DNA of 64,000 bases from Streptomyces sp. NBC_01016 (GTDB lineage Bacteria; Actinomycetota; Actinomycetes; Streptomycetales; Streptomycetaceae). Position numbers and translations under genes: made by a program. The notes under the pieces are model-generated. The model had not been told where the DNA came from and made no database searches. It saw nothing but the letters and a program-made list of their open reading frames with translations. The stretch spans positions 5,332,001 through 5,396,000 of the forward strand of contig NZ_JAPEOQ010000001.1 in assembly GCF_026341035.1 (NCBI RefSeq), written 5' to 3'. Positions 16,678 to 24,260 of the stretch are shown piece by piece. Within the stretch, counting starts at the first letter, position 1, and each line of letters starts with the position of its first letter.

Positions 16678-17867
16678 AAGAACTGCCCGAGACATCCCGA
16701 CTTCGCGGAAGGGACCTGGTCGCGGTAGGCCTGGACGGACTGCGTGGCCGGCCGCTGCGAGCCGTGCTGTCCGCGCTGGGCATCGCCATCGGGGTGGCCG
16801 CCATGGTCGCGCTGGTCGGCCTCAGCAGCGCCAGCAGGGCCGGGCTGATGGCCGAGATCGAGGAAATGGGCACCAATCTGCTCACCGCCAAACCCGGTAC
16901 GACGCTGAGCGGCGATGCCGCGAAGCTCCCCACGGACGCGGAGGGCATGGTCTCCCGGATCCCCGGCGTGACCGGCGTGTCCGGGATCGGCCTGGTGGAG
17001 GACGCGACCGTCCGACGCACGGACAAGATCTCCTCGGCCAAGACCAGCGGCGTCGCGGTACAGGCCACCCGGACCAACCTGCTAAAAACGCTCAGCGGCA
17101 CGGTGCGCTCAGGCGCCTTCCTCAACTCCGCCACCAGCCGGTATCCGTCGGTGGTGCTCGGCGCCGATGCCGCCGACCGGCTCGGCATCGACCGCGCCGA
17201 CGCGAACGTGTTCATCGGCGGCCAGTGGTTCCTGGTCGTCGGCATCCTCGACGAGCTCCCGCTCGCCCCCGAGATCGACCGCTCGGCCCTGATCGGCTGG
17301 CCCTACGCCGCCCGTCTCGGGTTCGACGGACACGTCACCTCCCTGTACGAGCGGTCCACGGACGCGACGGTGTCGTCGGTGCGCGACGTGCTGGGGCGCA
17401 CCATCAACCCCAAGAACCCGGAGGAAGTTCAGGTCAGCCGCCCCTCCGACGCGCTCACCGCCCAGGCCGCCGCGGAGGAGACCTTCAACGCGCTGTTCTT
17501 CGGCCTCGGTGCCATCGCGCTGCTGGCCGGAGGCGTCGGCATCGCCAACATCATGGTGATCTCGGTGCTGGAGCGCCGGCAGGAGATCGGCTTGCGACGG
17601 TCGCTGGGAGCGACCCGAGGACAGATCCGGATGCAGTTCCTCACCGAGTCGGTGAGCCTGTCGGCACTCGGCGGGGCCGCCGGCGTGGTCATCGGACTGG
17701 GCGCCTGCCTCGGCTACGCCCTCTACCGCGACTGGCCCCTGACCCTGCCAGGCCAGGCCATCGCGGGCGGCGCCCTGGCCGCCGTCGCGATCGGCGCCGT
17801 CGCCGGTATCTACCCCGCCCGCCGCGCCGCCGGCCTCACTCCCACGGAGGCCCTCGCTACCACCTGA
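16674..17867 (+). CDS. MacB/FtsX-type ABC permease
   Basis: A 397-residue permease with the MacB layout: one N-terminal helix (about residues 27-50, ALGIAIGVAAMVALVGLSSAS), a large extracellular domain (about 55-265), then three C-terminal helices (ALFFGLGAIALLAGGVGIANI; LSALGGAAGVVIGLGACLGY; GGALAAVAIGAVAGIYPA) with the ERRQEIGLRRSLGATRGQI coupling loop between the first two. The final YPARRAAGLTPTEAL is characteristic. It ends the adaptor-ATPase-permease operon; a clear hairpin terminator follows 35 bases later. The two-component system at 19.2-21.6 kb may control it, as is common for such exporters. Confidence 0.93.
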
Positions 17868-17901
17868 CCGACGGCCGACAACCCCCGGCCGGCCGTCAGG
17901 G

Positions 17902-17933
17902 TGCCTCCGCGTCCGCTCATGGGCGCGGAGGCA
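17902..17933 (+). terminator. Hairpin terminator after the MacAB-type operon
   Basis: Perfect 10-base stem TGCCTCCGCG / CGCGGAGGCA with a 12-base loop, followed by TCCGTTT. It lies 35 bases after the permease stop codon. Confidence 0.8.
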
Positions 17934-18034
17934 TCCGTTTGCCGTGTGCTGCTCCGGCTCCGCGATCTCTGTAAGAGTTCGGTTAACGCTGACGGTCACC
18001 GGGGCGAAACCTGGCGGTTGCCATGCTGGTGAGC

Positions 18035-18523
18035 ATGAAGAAACTCACTATCGTCGCGGTGACTTTGACGGCCACCGCCATGTTCGGACTGACCGCGTGC
18101 GGCGACGATTCATCCCCGAAGAAGAGCGCGCCCTCGCAGGGAGACGCCGATTACGACCGCATGCAGCAGTTCATCAAGTGCATGGCCAAGCAAGGGGTCG
18201 ACGTTCCGGAACCCGCCGCGGACCAGGGTGGGGACAAGGACAGCAATATCGAGAAGCCCGACGGCGGTTCCAAGGCGAAAGCCGAAGCGGCACGGGCGGC
18301 CTGCGCGAAGTACGCCCCCAGCGACGACATCAACGAGGACATCACGGAAGCCGACAAGGACCTGGCGCTGAAGAAGGCCGAGTGCCTGCGCAACAAAGGC
18401 GTCAATGCCAAGGATCCCAAGCCCGGGACGCTGGACGTCACCATCGAAGGCACCGCGGACAACGACAAGCTGGTGAAGGCCTTCAGCGCCTGCAACAAGC
18501 AGATCGGCGCCGACGAGGGCTGA
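18035..18523 (+). CDS. Secreted lipoprotein of unknown function
   Basis: A 162-residue predicted lipoprotein: MKKLTIVAVTLTATAMFGLTAC is a signal sequence ending in a lipobox (LTAC), with the following GDDSS linker expected outside the cell. The rest is a small charged domain with four further cysteines in two similar halves (FIKCMAKQGVDVPEP ... AACAKYAP, then KAECLRNKGVNAKDP ... FSACNKQIG), which looks like an internal duplication with two disulfides. I chose ATG 18035 over an in-frame ATG at 18023 because the signal starts there and GGTGAG precedes it. Such proteins are often found beside MacB-type exporters in Streptomyces; function unknown. Confidence 0.8.
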   Translation: MKKLTIVAVTLTATAMFGLTACGDDSSPKKSAPSQGDADYDRMQQFIKCMAKQGVDVPEPAADQGGDKDSNIEKPDGGSKAKAEAARAACAKYAPSDDINEDITEADKDLALKKAECLRNKGVNAKDPKPGTLDVTIEGTADNDKLVKAFSACNKQIGADEG

Positions 18524-18537
18524 CGGCCGTCGGCCAC

Positions 18538-19193
18538 CGCTCCGCGGCGACCCTGTTCAGACACACCTTGCTCTATTCCCCGCATGGGCTGGAATGGCCG
18601 AGCCGGCTGGGTCTCACCTATGACAACGTCATTGCCTTGGCAATGCACGGCCCGTTGGATGTCGCGGCATTGAGCGCGGCTCTCCGGGATTTGCTGGTGC
18701 GCCATGAATCGCTGCGCACCGTCTTTCCCACCGTGGCCGCCGAACCTTGTCATTGCTCGCCACGGCGCCCGACGAGGTGCTGAACGAGCCGGTCCGACCT
18801 GGCGAGGTTGTCGGGGCCGGGGAGTCCGCCGGCGTCACGGAGGACGAGATCGCGGCTCGGTTCAGGGAGGAGATCGGCGAGGTCATCGACGGTATCTCGG
18901 AGGATGAACTGCTCCTCATCGCGAAGATCTTCCGCAACAACACGGAGATGCGACGACGGCACGAGCTCGGTGTCTTCGACGGCGACCTGCTGCTCGTCGT
19001 CGCCGAGGACGGCGGCGAGAACGCCACGCCGGACGAACGGCTGCGGCTCTGGGAGCCCTACGTCCGCGGTTCCATCGCGGCGGTCGGCCTGCCTTGCCGG
19101 CACACCAACCTGATGCTGCCCGAGATGCTGAGCCGGGCATGGCAGGCGATAGCCGAATGGATGGAGACGCGTCGCACGGAACCGGGAGCCTGA
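18538..19193 (+). pseudogene. NRPS remnant: start of a condensation domain joined to the end of a thioesterase
   Basis: From about 18540 to 18740 one frame encodes the beginning of an NRPS condensation domain: LYSPHGLEWPSRLGLTYDN, then MHGPLDVAALSAALRDLL and VRHESLRTVFP, which matches the conserved first helix-strand region. From about 18747 another frame encodes the C-terminal lobe of a type I thioesterase: IAARFREEIGEVIDGI, FDGDLLLVVAEDG, LWEPYVRGSIAAV, and CRHTNLMLPEML with the catalytic-type histidine, ending at the natural-looking stop at 19193. The condensation catalytic motif HHxxxDG and all adenylation and carrier domains are missing. The simplest reading is a synthetase gene that lost everything between its first domain and its last through one deletion. 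Confidence 0.72.
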
Positions 19194-19199
19194 GGCCCG

Positions 19200-19237
19200 G
19201 CCTCGACTCCGCCTGCGGCCGCAGGCGGAGTCGAGGC
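19200..19237. terminator. Perfect 38-base palindrome, two-way terminator
   Basis: Positions 19200-19237 form a perfect inverted repeat with 19-base arms meeting at GCGGCCGC and no loop bases. It abuts the stop codon of the histidine kinase on the minus strand and lies six bases after the stop of the thioesterase remnant on the plus strand, so it can end transcription in both directions. Confidence 0.8.
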
Positions 19238-20479
19238 TCAGGCGGACGGCGCCGGAGCGTGGGCCGGTAGGGTCACGGTGACCCAGAGCCCGCCCTCGGA
19301 GTTGGCCGTCGCGCGCACGGTGCCGTCGTGGGCGTGCGTGATGGCGGAGACGATGGACAGCCCCAGGCCCGCGCCCTCGGACGATGTGGTCCGGTCTGCG
19401 GGCAGCCGCCGGAACGGCTCGAACAGCCCGTCCACCTTGTCCTCAGGGACGTGCGGGCCGGAGTTGCAGACCACCAGGCCGCCGGCGGCGGACAGGTCGA
19501 TGATGACGTAACCGCCCGCGTTGTTGTGCCGGATCGCGTTCTGTACCAGGTTGGCGACAAGGCGGGTGAGCAGCGTGTCGTCGCCTGCGACGACGACCGG
19601 CTGAGTGGAGGTGGTGAGGGTGATGCCGCGCCGTTCGGCGAAGGGGAGATGCTCTCCGACGACCTGAGTGACCACGGCGGCGAGATCCACCGGGTCCCGG
19701 TCGAGGAGTTCCTGTTCCCCCTGCGCGAGAACGAGCAGGCCCTCGATGAGCCGCTCGGACCTCTCGGTGGCGCGCAGCAGTTCGTCGCGGATCCGCGAGA
19801 CCCGCTCGGCAGAGGGTTTGGTCAGCCCGACCTCGATCGCGGTTCGCTGGATGGCCAGGGGAGTGCGCAGCTCGTGGGAGGCATTGGCGACGAAGCGGCG
19901 CTGGCTCGCCACGGCGCGATCCAGCCGATCGAGCATCGCGTCGAAGGTGTCGGCGAGGTCCTTCAGCTCATCCTGCGGTCCGGTCAGCCCGATGCGTTCG
20001 TGCAGGGTGGACAGCGACAGGCGCTGGGCGGTGGCGGTGACGCGGTGCAGCGGGCGCAGGATCCGTCTGGTGAGCCACCAGCACACCGCGAACGCCAGCA
20101 CTATCATCGCGGCGATGGCGATCAGGGCGAAGATCTGCTGGGTGCTTGCCACGTCCTTGTGGAGTTCCTCGTTCCCGTCGAAGATGCTGCGGCTCGGGCC
20201 GGCCGCCGCGTCGACGGGACTGGCCTTGGACGGCTGGTAGGGACCGGTCGAACAGGCAACGTCCGGGCGTCGCGGTGGACAGGGGATCGCGGAGACCGGT
20301 CCGGTGAATACGAAGTCGTTCAACTTGGCGTCGACGAACCGCTGTTGGAGCCATTGCACGCTGCTGAGCACCGCGAGGGTGATGATCGTGAACACACCGC
20401 CGTAGAGCAGCGTGATCTTGGCCTGCACCGAGCCGCTGATCACAGAGGCGAAGCGCCGCATGCCCCGTACCGGCCTCAT
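19238..20479 (-). CDS. Sensor histidine kinase
   Basis: A 413-residue two-component sensor. Transmembrane helix 1 (about 24-44), an extracellular loop of about 70 residues with two cysteines (IPCPP, DVACS), helix 2 (about 115-137), a HAMP linker (TRRILRPLHRVTATAQRL), a dimerisation domain with the phospho-accepting His202 in NASHELRTPLA, and a C-terminal HATPase_c domain (NAIRHNN N-box, GAGLGLSIVSAI G-box). ATG 20479 overlaps a relict TGA in ATGA fashion, which supports this start. Its partner response regulator is upstream on the same strand but separated by 463 bases of debris. Probable role: sensing envelope stress or a peptide and controlling the nearby exporter. Confidence 0.93.
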   Translation of the reverse strand: MRPVRGMRRFASVISGSVQAKITLLYGGVFTIITLAVLSSVQWLQQRFVDAKLNDFVFTGPVSAIPCPPRRPDVACSTGPYQPSKASPVDAAAGPSRSIFDGNEELHKDVASTQQIFALIAIAAMIVLAFAVCWWLTRRILRPLHRVTATAQRLSLSTLHERIGLTGPQDELKDLADTFDAMLDRLDRAVASQRRFVANASHELRTPLAIQRTAIEVGLTKPSAERVSRIRDELLRATERSERLIEGLLVLAQGEQELLDRDPVDLAAVVTQVVGEHLPFAERRGITLTTSTQPVVVAGDDTLLTRLVANLVQNAIRHNNAGGYVIIDLSAAGGLVVCNSGPHVPEDKVDGLFEPFRRLPADRTTSSEGAGLGLSIVSAITHAHDGTVRATANSEGGLWVTVTLPAHAPAPSA

Positions 20480-20508
20480 ACCCTGTACCTGCTTCCTGGG
20501 ACGGTGAC
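20476..20508 (-). pseudogene. Relict 3' end of a response-regulator gene fused to the kinase start
   Basis: Read on the minus strand, the bases just before the kinase ATG encode RVTVPGSRYRV and a TGA that overlaps the kinase ATG. This copies the end of the intact response regulator 440 bases upstream (IVTVPGSGYRL, stop at 20943): 22 of 26 bases agree between 20482-20507 and 20949-20974. It looks like the original, coupled end of the regulator gene, left behind when other DNA entered. Confidence 0.65.
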
Positions 20509-20942
20509 TCGGTCACCAGTATCCGAGGTTCCATTGGTGCAGATCGCTGGTATGGAGGCGGTGAATCCTCAACCGTGGCGTGCCGTGAGGGCTCTGCGGA
20601 TCTCCTCCAGCGGGTACGGGGTCTGCCGATCCGGTCTGGACAAGCTGATGAGGGCACGACCGCCGCCCCCCTGCACGAGGCGCTCGAGTTCAACGGCGAC
20701 CAGGCCGCCCAGCTGGACCGGCTGCTCGCCCCCGAGCCGAGCCTCGCACCGGACCGGCACATCGAAAACGGCGGCCGGATCCGCTACTTCGGACATGCAT
20801 GCCTGGTGCTGCAGTTGCGCGCGCACCGACGCGGTCGTGGTCCCCCGCTCGTCGCGGGGCAATCTGAGCCATGCAGTTGGCGGGCCGGTGACACAGTGGT
20901 GCCGGCCCGCCAACGAGCGTTCCGGCACCGGCTCATGCGGGC
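20480..20942. other. Debris between response regulator and kinase, with an MBL-fold fragment
   Basis: This 463-base interval has no intact gene. On the plus strand, about 20680-20820 encodes LEFNGDQAAQLDRLLAPEP followed by GGRIRYFGHACLVLQL. The latter is the typical first strand of a metallo-beta-lactamase-fold hydrolase, normally followed within a few residues by a DP motif and later HxHxDH, neither of which is present. I therefore read it as a fragment of an MBL-fold gene. The interval is bounded on both sides by copies of the response regulator's 3' end. Confidence 0.5.
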
Positions 20943-21596
20943 TCAAAGCCTGTAGCCGCTTCCCGGCACGGTGACGATGACGGGCGGATCGCCGAGCTTG
21001 GAGCGGAGTTTACTCATCGTCACCTTGACGACCGTGGTGAACGGGTCCGTGTACTCGTCCCAGGCCCGCTCCAGCAGTTCCTCGGTGCTGACGACCGCGC
21101 CCCTCGCCCGCATCAACACCTCAAGGACCGCGTACTCCTTGCGCGACAGCGCCAGGTAGCGCCCATCACGGGACGCCTGTCGGCGCGCCGTGTCCATGCT
21201 GATGTCGCCGCACTCCAACACCGGGGGCAGCGGCGGCCCGGCGCGGCGCCCGAGCGCGCGGACCCGCGCCACCAGTTCGTCGAAGGCGAAGGGCTTGGCC
21301 AGGTAGTCGTCGGCCCCCAGGTTCAGTCCCGTGACCCGGTCGTGCACCGCGCCGGAGGCGGTCAGCATCAGGATGCGTACCCGCGACCCGAGTTGGGCCA
21401 CGGTGCGGCAGATCTCGTCGCCGTGCACCCGGGGCAGGTCGCGGTCCAGTACCAGTACGTCATAGTCGTTGACGGCGAGGCGCTCCAGCGCCGTGGCCCC
21501 GTCATAGGCGACATCGACCGCCATTGCCTCATCGTGCAGTCCCTCGACCACCAGGTCCGCCAGGAAACGCTCGTCCTCGGCCACCAGAATTCGCAT
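20943..21596 (-). CDS. OmpR-family response regulator
   Basis: A 217-residue response regulator with an N-terminal receiver (MRILVAEDE acidic pair; phospho-accepting Asp51 in LVLDRDLPRVHG; LMLTAS threonine; AKPFAFDEL lysine) and a C-terminal winged helix (LSRKEYAVLEVLM ... TVVKVTMSKLRSKLG ... IVTVPGSGYRL). I place the start at ATG 21596, where the receiver fold begins; an ATG five codons earlier (21611) is possible. It partners the kinase downstream. Regulator and kinase genes of this type normally overlap, and the 463-base gap here is secondary. Likely targets are the MacAB-type exporter and itself. Confidence 0.93.
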   Translation of the reverse strand: MRILVAEDERFLADLVVEGLHDEAMAVDVAYDGATALERLAVNDYDVLVLDRDLPRVHGDEICRTVAQLGSRVRILMLTASGAVHDRVTGLNLGADDYLAKPFAFDELVARVRALGRRAGPPLPPVLECGDISMDTARRQASRDGRYLALSRKEYAVLEVLMRARGAVVSTEELLERAWDEYTDPFTTVVKVTMSKLRSKLGDPPVIVTVPGSGYRL

Positions 21597-21611
21597 GCCA
21601 AAGATTGGCAC

Positions 21612-21910
21612 AGATCCGCGTTGCCGCGGCAGTATGCAAGACCCGTCAGGATTCGTCCGACGGCTGTGCGGTCGGAGGTCCGGAGGCGTCCGCCGCCAGC
21701 GACATCAGCAGGTCGTTGAGCTGACAAGCCCACCCCCGCCGCCCTCGCCGCCTGGCTGGCGACCCGGGCCGACGACGCAAAGCAGACCAGGCCGCAGCTG
21801 CGGTCCATGCGCGCGCGGTAGACGTCCGAGACACCGCCAGTCCGACGCCTGTTGGGCTGACTACCCAGCACCCATCGCTGTCGACATGCTCTGCCCCTAC
21901 GCGAACGCGG
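21612..21910. other. Non-coding debris
   Basis: About 300 bases upstream of the response regulator in which I see no credible gene. On the minus strand a short stretch near 21650-21720 reads LNDLLMSLAADASG before a stop, which has coding-like composition and may be the tail of a lost gene, but it is not recognisable. Confidence 0.4.
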
Positions 21911-22031
21911 CTACGACTCGGTGATCGCGACCAGAGCATCCGTGAAGGGAGGGGGGGGAGGGATCGACATCGCCCCGCACAGCAAGCTGCTGACCGTAGG
22001 CCTGGCACAGAGCTGCGAATGCCTCGGCGAT
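21911..22031 (-). repeat. Partial copy of the TetR gene 3' end (outer copy)
   Basis: On the minus strand this is a diverged duplicate of the last about 38 codons of the TetR gene at 23.7 kb, including its TAG stop. It aligns with 23657-23770 over about 115 bases with roughly ten substitutions and an extra run of G (about six bases) near 21950. The copy is not connected to any TetR body. Together with the functional copy it brackets the MarR/EamA pair as direct repeats. Confidence 0.8.
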
Positions 22032-22097
22032 CGAGGAGCGCGGCGAGCGGTGCGGCGACCTGAACTGCCCCTACCCGCCCCGGAGCGCGCCCGGCAC

Positions 22098-22703
22098 CTA
22101 TGGCCGGTCGCGCTCCGGCGCCGGTACGGGCGGCTCCAGTTGGGCGAGCCACGAGGTCAGCAGGTGTTCCAGGGCCGCGGCATCGGACGGCGGCAGCGCG
22201 GCGAGGAGCCGGTGTTCGTTGCGGATGTGGTCGGTGAACGCCCGGTCGAAGAGGGCGCGGCCCGCGTCGGTGAGGGCGACGACCCGGCCGCGTCCGTCCC
22301 CCGTGGCGCGGCGCCGCGCGACCAGGCCCCCGCGCTCCAGACGGTCGATGCGCTTGGTGATGGCGCCGGTGGTGACCATGGTGTGAGCGGCCAGTTCGCC
22401 GGGGGCGCGTTCGAAGGGGGCGCCGGCGCGGCGCAGGGCGGCCAGTACGTCGAACTCGCCCTCGCTGAGGTCGTATCGGCCGTAGACCGTGCACAGCTCC
22501 TGCGTGAGCAGCGTCGCGATCCGGTGCAGGCGGCCGATGACGCCCTGCGGTGCGACGTCGAGGTCGGGGCGTTCCTGTCGCCAGGCGGCCTGGATGCGGG
22601 CGACGTGATCCTTGGGAGCGGGATCCGGGTGAGCGGTGTGAGCGGTATCCGGGGGAGTCATGTCCGGGTGAGGCATGTCCGCACCGGACGAGTTGTCTTC
22701 CAT
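22098..22703 (-). CDS. MarR family transcriptional regulator
   Basis: A MarR regulator of 201 residues from ATG 22703 (208 from ATG 22724). A disordered, His/Pro/Asp-rich head (MPHPDMTPPDTAHTAHPD) precedes the winged-helix domain: LHRIATLLTQELCTVYGRY, LSEGEFDVLAALRRAG, VTTGAITKRIDRLERGGLV (recognition helix), and the DGRGRVVALTDAGRALFD wing. The ending LLTSWLAQLEPPVP is part of the dimer helix. It is divergent from an EamA transporter; both start codons lie in one 31-base inverted repeat, so it almost surely represses itself and the transporter. ATG 22703 is preferred because a TAATAT box lies 7 bases upstream, which would give a leaderless mRNA. Confidence 0.9.
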   Translation of the reverse strand: MEDNSSGADMPHPDMTPPDTAHTAHPDPAPKDHVARIQAAWRQERPDLDVAPQGVIGRLHRIATLLTQELCTVYGRYDLSEGEFDVLAALRRAGAPFERAPGELAAHTMVTTGAITKRIDRLERGGLVARRRATGDGRGRVVALTDAGRALFDRAFTDHIRNEHRLLAALPPSDAAALEHLLTSWLAQLEPPVPAPERDRP

Positions 22704-22728
22704 GGAAGCTATATTAGCTTCCATGGAA
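22698..22728. promoter_or_regulatory. Symmetric divergent promoter and MarR operator
   Basis: A perfect inverted repeat with 13-base arms TTCCATGGAAGCT / AGCTTCCATGGAA and the spacer ATATT. The centre supplies overlapping -10 boxes: TATATT (22710-22715) for the plus strand and TAATAT (22716-22711) for the minus strand. Counting 7-8 bases on from each gives the A of ATG 22723 (EamA) and of ATG 22703 (MarR), with no ribosome site before either. No good -35 is seen on either side. The palindrome itself is the expected MarR binding site. Confidence 0.8.
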
Positions 22729-23670
22729 ACTACTTACCGGTGGGGTGCCGTCGCGGCGCTCGCCCCGGTGGCCTGGGGCGCCAACTACTTTGTCACCCAT
22801 CAGTACCTCCCGGCCGACAGTCCCTGGTGGGGCGCCGCGCTGCGGGCCCTGCCGGCCGGATGTCTGCTGCTGGCCCTGTCCCGCAAGCTTCCGCGTGGCG
22901 CCTGGTGGTGGCGGTCCGCGGTGCTCGGACTGCTCAACACCAGCGCGTTCTTCCTGCTCGTCTACGTCGCCGCCCACCAGCTGACCACGGCGACCGCCTC
23001 GACGCTGATGGCGCTGTCCCCGGCGGCCCTGATGCTCAGCGCGTGGGTCCTGCTGTCCGAACGGCCGCGGATGGCGCCGCTGGCCGGGGCCGCGATCGGG
23101 CTCGGCGGTGTGGTGCTGATGCTGGCTGGCCAGGCCGGGTCGCCCAGCCTCTCCGGTCTGCTCGCCTCGGTGGGCGCTCTCGCCTCGTCCTCGATCGGCT
23201 ACGCCCTGTCCAAGCGCTGGGATTCCGATGCCGGGGTCCTGGCCACCACGGCCTGGCAACTCACCTTCGGGGGCGTGCTGTTGCTCGTCGCGGCCCTCGT
23301 CTTCGAGGGCGGACCCCCGCCGCTCGCCGCCCCCGGTGTGGCGGCACTCGCCTACACGGCCGTGATCGCCACGGCTCTCGCGTTCGTCGCCTGGTTCACC
23401 GGCCTGCGCCACCTGCCCGCCGCCACGGTCGGCCTCATCGGCCTGCTCAACCCGGTCACCGGCGTGGCCCTCGGCGTCGCGCTCGGAGGGGAACCGCTCA
23501 CCGTGCGCCAGGCCGCGGGCATGGCCCTGGTCCTGGTCGGTATCGCACTGGGACGGCCGACCAGGCGTGCGGCCGATGCAAGGAGTCGCGTGACCGCTGC
23601 CGCAACGGGCGCTAAGGCAGCAGAGCGATCGGAAAGAAGGCGTACCAACTCCTCGCCTACGACTGGGTGA
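22723..23670 (+). CDS. EamA/DMT-superfamily exporter
   Basis: A 315-residue, ten-helix transporter of the drug/metabolite superfamily with two EamA repeats (about 10-130 and 150-280; APVAWGANYFVTHQYLP at helix 1, and the second-half GLIGLLNPVTGVALGVALGGEPLT block). Start at ATG 22723, inside the divergent operator, probably leaderless; an in-frame ATG at 22702 is also possible. The last residues (RRTNSSPTTG) and stop run 14 bases into the end of the convergent TetR gene, so its tail was reshaped when this pair landed there. It probably exports an amino acid, metabolite or toxic compound sensed by MarR. Confidence 0.92.
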   Translation: METTYRWGAVAALAPVAWGANYFVTHQYLPADSPWWGAALRALPAGCLLLALSRKLPRGAWWWRSAVLGLLNTSAFFLLVYVAAHQLTTATASTLMALSPAALMLSAWVLLSERPRMAPLAGAAIGLGGVVLMLAGQAGSPSLSGLLASVGALASSSIGYALSKRWDSDAGVLATTAWQLTFGGVLLLVAALVFEGGPPPLAAPGVAALAYTAVIATALAFVAWFTGLRHLPAATVGLIGLLNPVTGVALGVALGGEPLTVRQAAGMALVLVGIALGRPTRRAADARSRVTAAATGAKAAERSERRRTNSSPTTG

Positions 23671-23770
23671 TCGCGACCAGAGCATCCGTGAAGGGGGCGG
23701 GATCGACGTCGCCCCGCACGGCAAGCTGCTGACTGTAGGCCTGGCACAGAGCCACGAAGGCCTCGGCGAT
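23657..23770 (-). repeat. TetR gene 3' end (inner copy of the direct repeat)
   Basis: The true end of the TetR gene. It aligns with the outer copy at 21911-22031 and so forms the second border of the MarR/EamA segment. Confidence 0.8.
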
Positions 23771-24193
23771 TCGGCCCGCGCGCGCCGGTTCGTGGCCGGG
23801 CAGCAGCGCGACGACTGCCCCACGCAGTTCCTCGAGTTGGCGGTCGACGAGCGCGGCGAGGCTCGGCGAGACGGCGGCCTCGGCGTAGATCTGGGCGACC
23901 AGCCGGGCGTGGCCCTCGTCGCGCGCCAGGGTGCGAATGTGCTCGAGGAATTCGTGGATGGACTCGGCGGTCAGCTCCGCGGGGAGCGCCCGGCTCGACT
24001 GTTCGCAGATCGCGGCGACGATCTCGTCCTTGCCCTTGAAGTACCGGTAGATCGCCCCGGTGGAGAGCCCGGAGGCCCTGACGATGTCGGGCATGGAGGT
24101 GCGTGCGAAGCCGTGCTCGGCGAAGCGGGCGCGGGCGGCGTCGATGATCTGCTGACGCCGGGCGTCGAGGTGGTCCTGGCTGACCTTCGGCAT
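23657..24193 (-). CDS. TetR family transcriptional regulator
   Basis: A 178-residue TetR/AcrR regulator. The DNA-binding domain is MPKVSQDHLDARRQQIIDAA followed by FARTSMPDIVRASGLSTGAIYRYFKGKDEIVAAI (about residues 10-55). The ligand domain is short but ends naturally. I chose ATG 24193, since the helix-turn-helix begins right after it; a longer in-frame start at 24262 would overlap the divergent gene. It is divergent from the aldo/keto reductase with a 67-base gap containing GACCGTTCGTTTTAC, a plausible operator, so it likely represses that gene. Its stop codon overlaps the end of the EamA gene. Confidence 0.92.
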   Translation of the reverse strand: MPKVSQDHLDARRQQIIDAARARFAEHGFARTSMPDIVRASGLSTGAIYRYFKGKDEIVAAICEQSSRALPAELTAESIHEFLEHIRTLARDEGHARLVAQIYAEAAVSPSLAALVDRQLEELRGAVVALLPGHEPARAGRIAEAFVALCQAYSQQLAVRGDVDPAPFTDALVAITQS

Positions 24194-24260
24194 AAGAGAA
24201 TGACCGTTCGTTTTACGTGTTAGTGTCGTCGACCGTACCGCAGAATCCGAGGAGGATCCC

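Noticed and set aside
21911..23770. Composite transposon or integrative element carrying MarR/EamA
   Set aside because: Direct repeats are present, but no transposase, integrase, terminal inverted repeat or attachment-like core was found; reported as a 3'-end duplication only.
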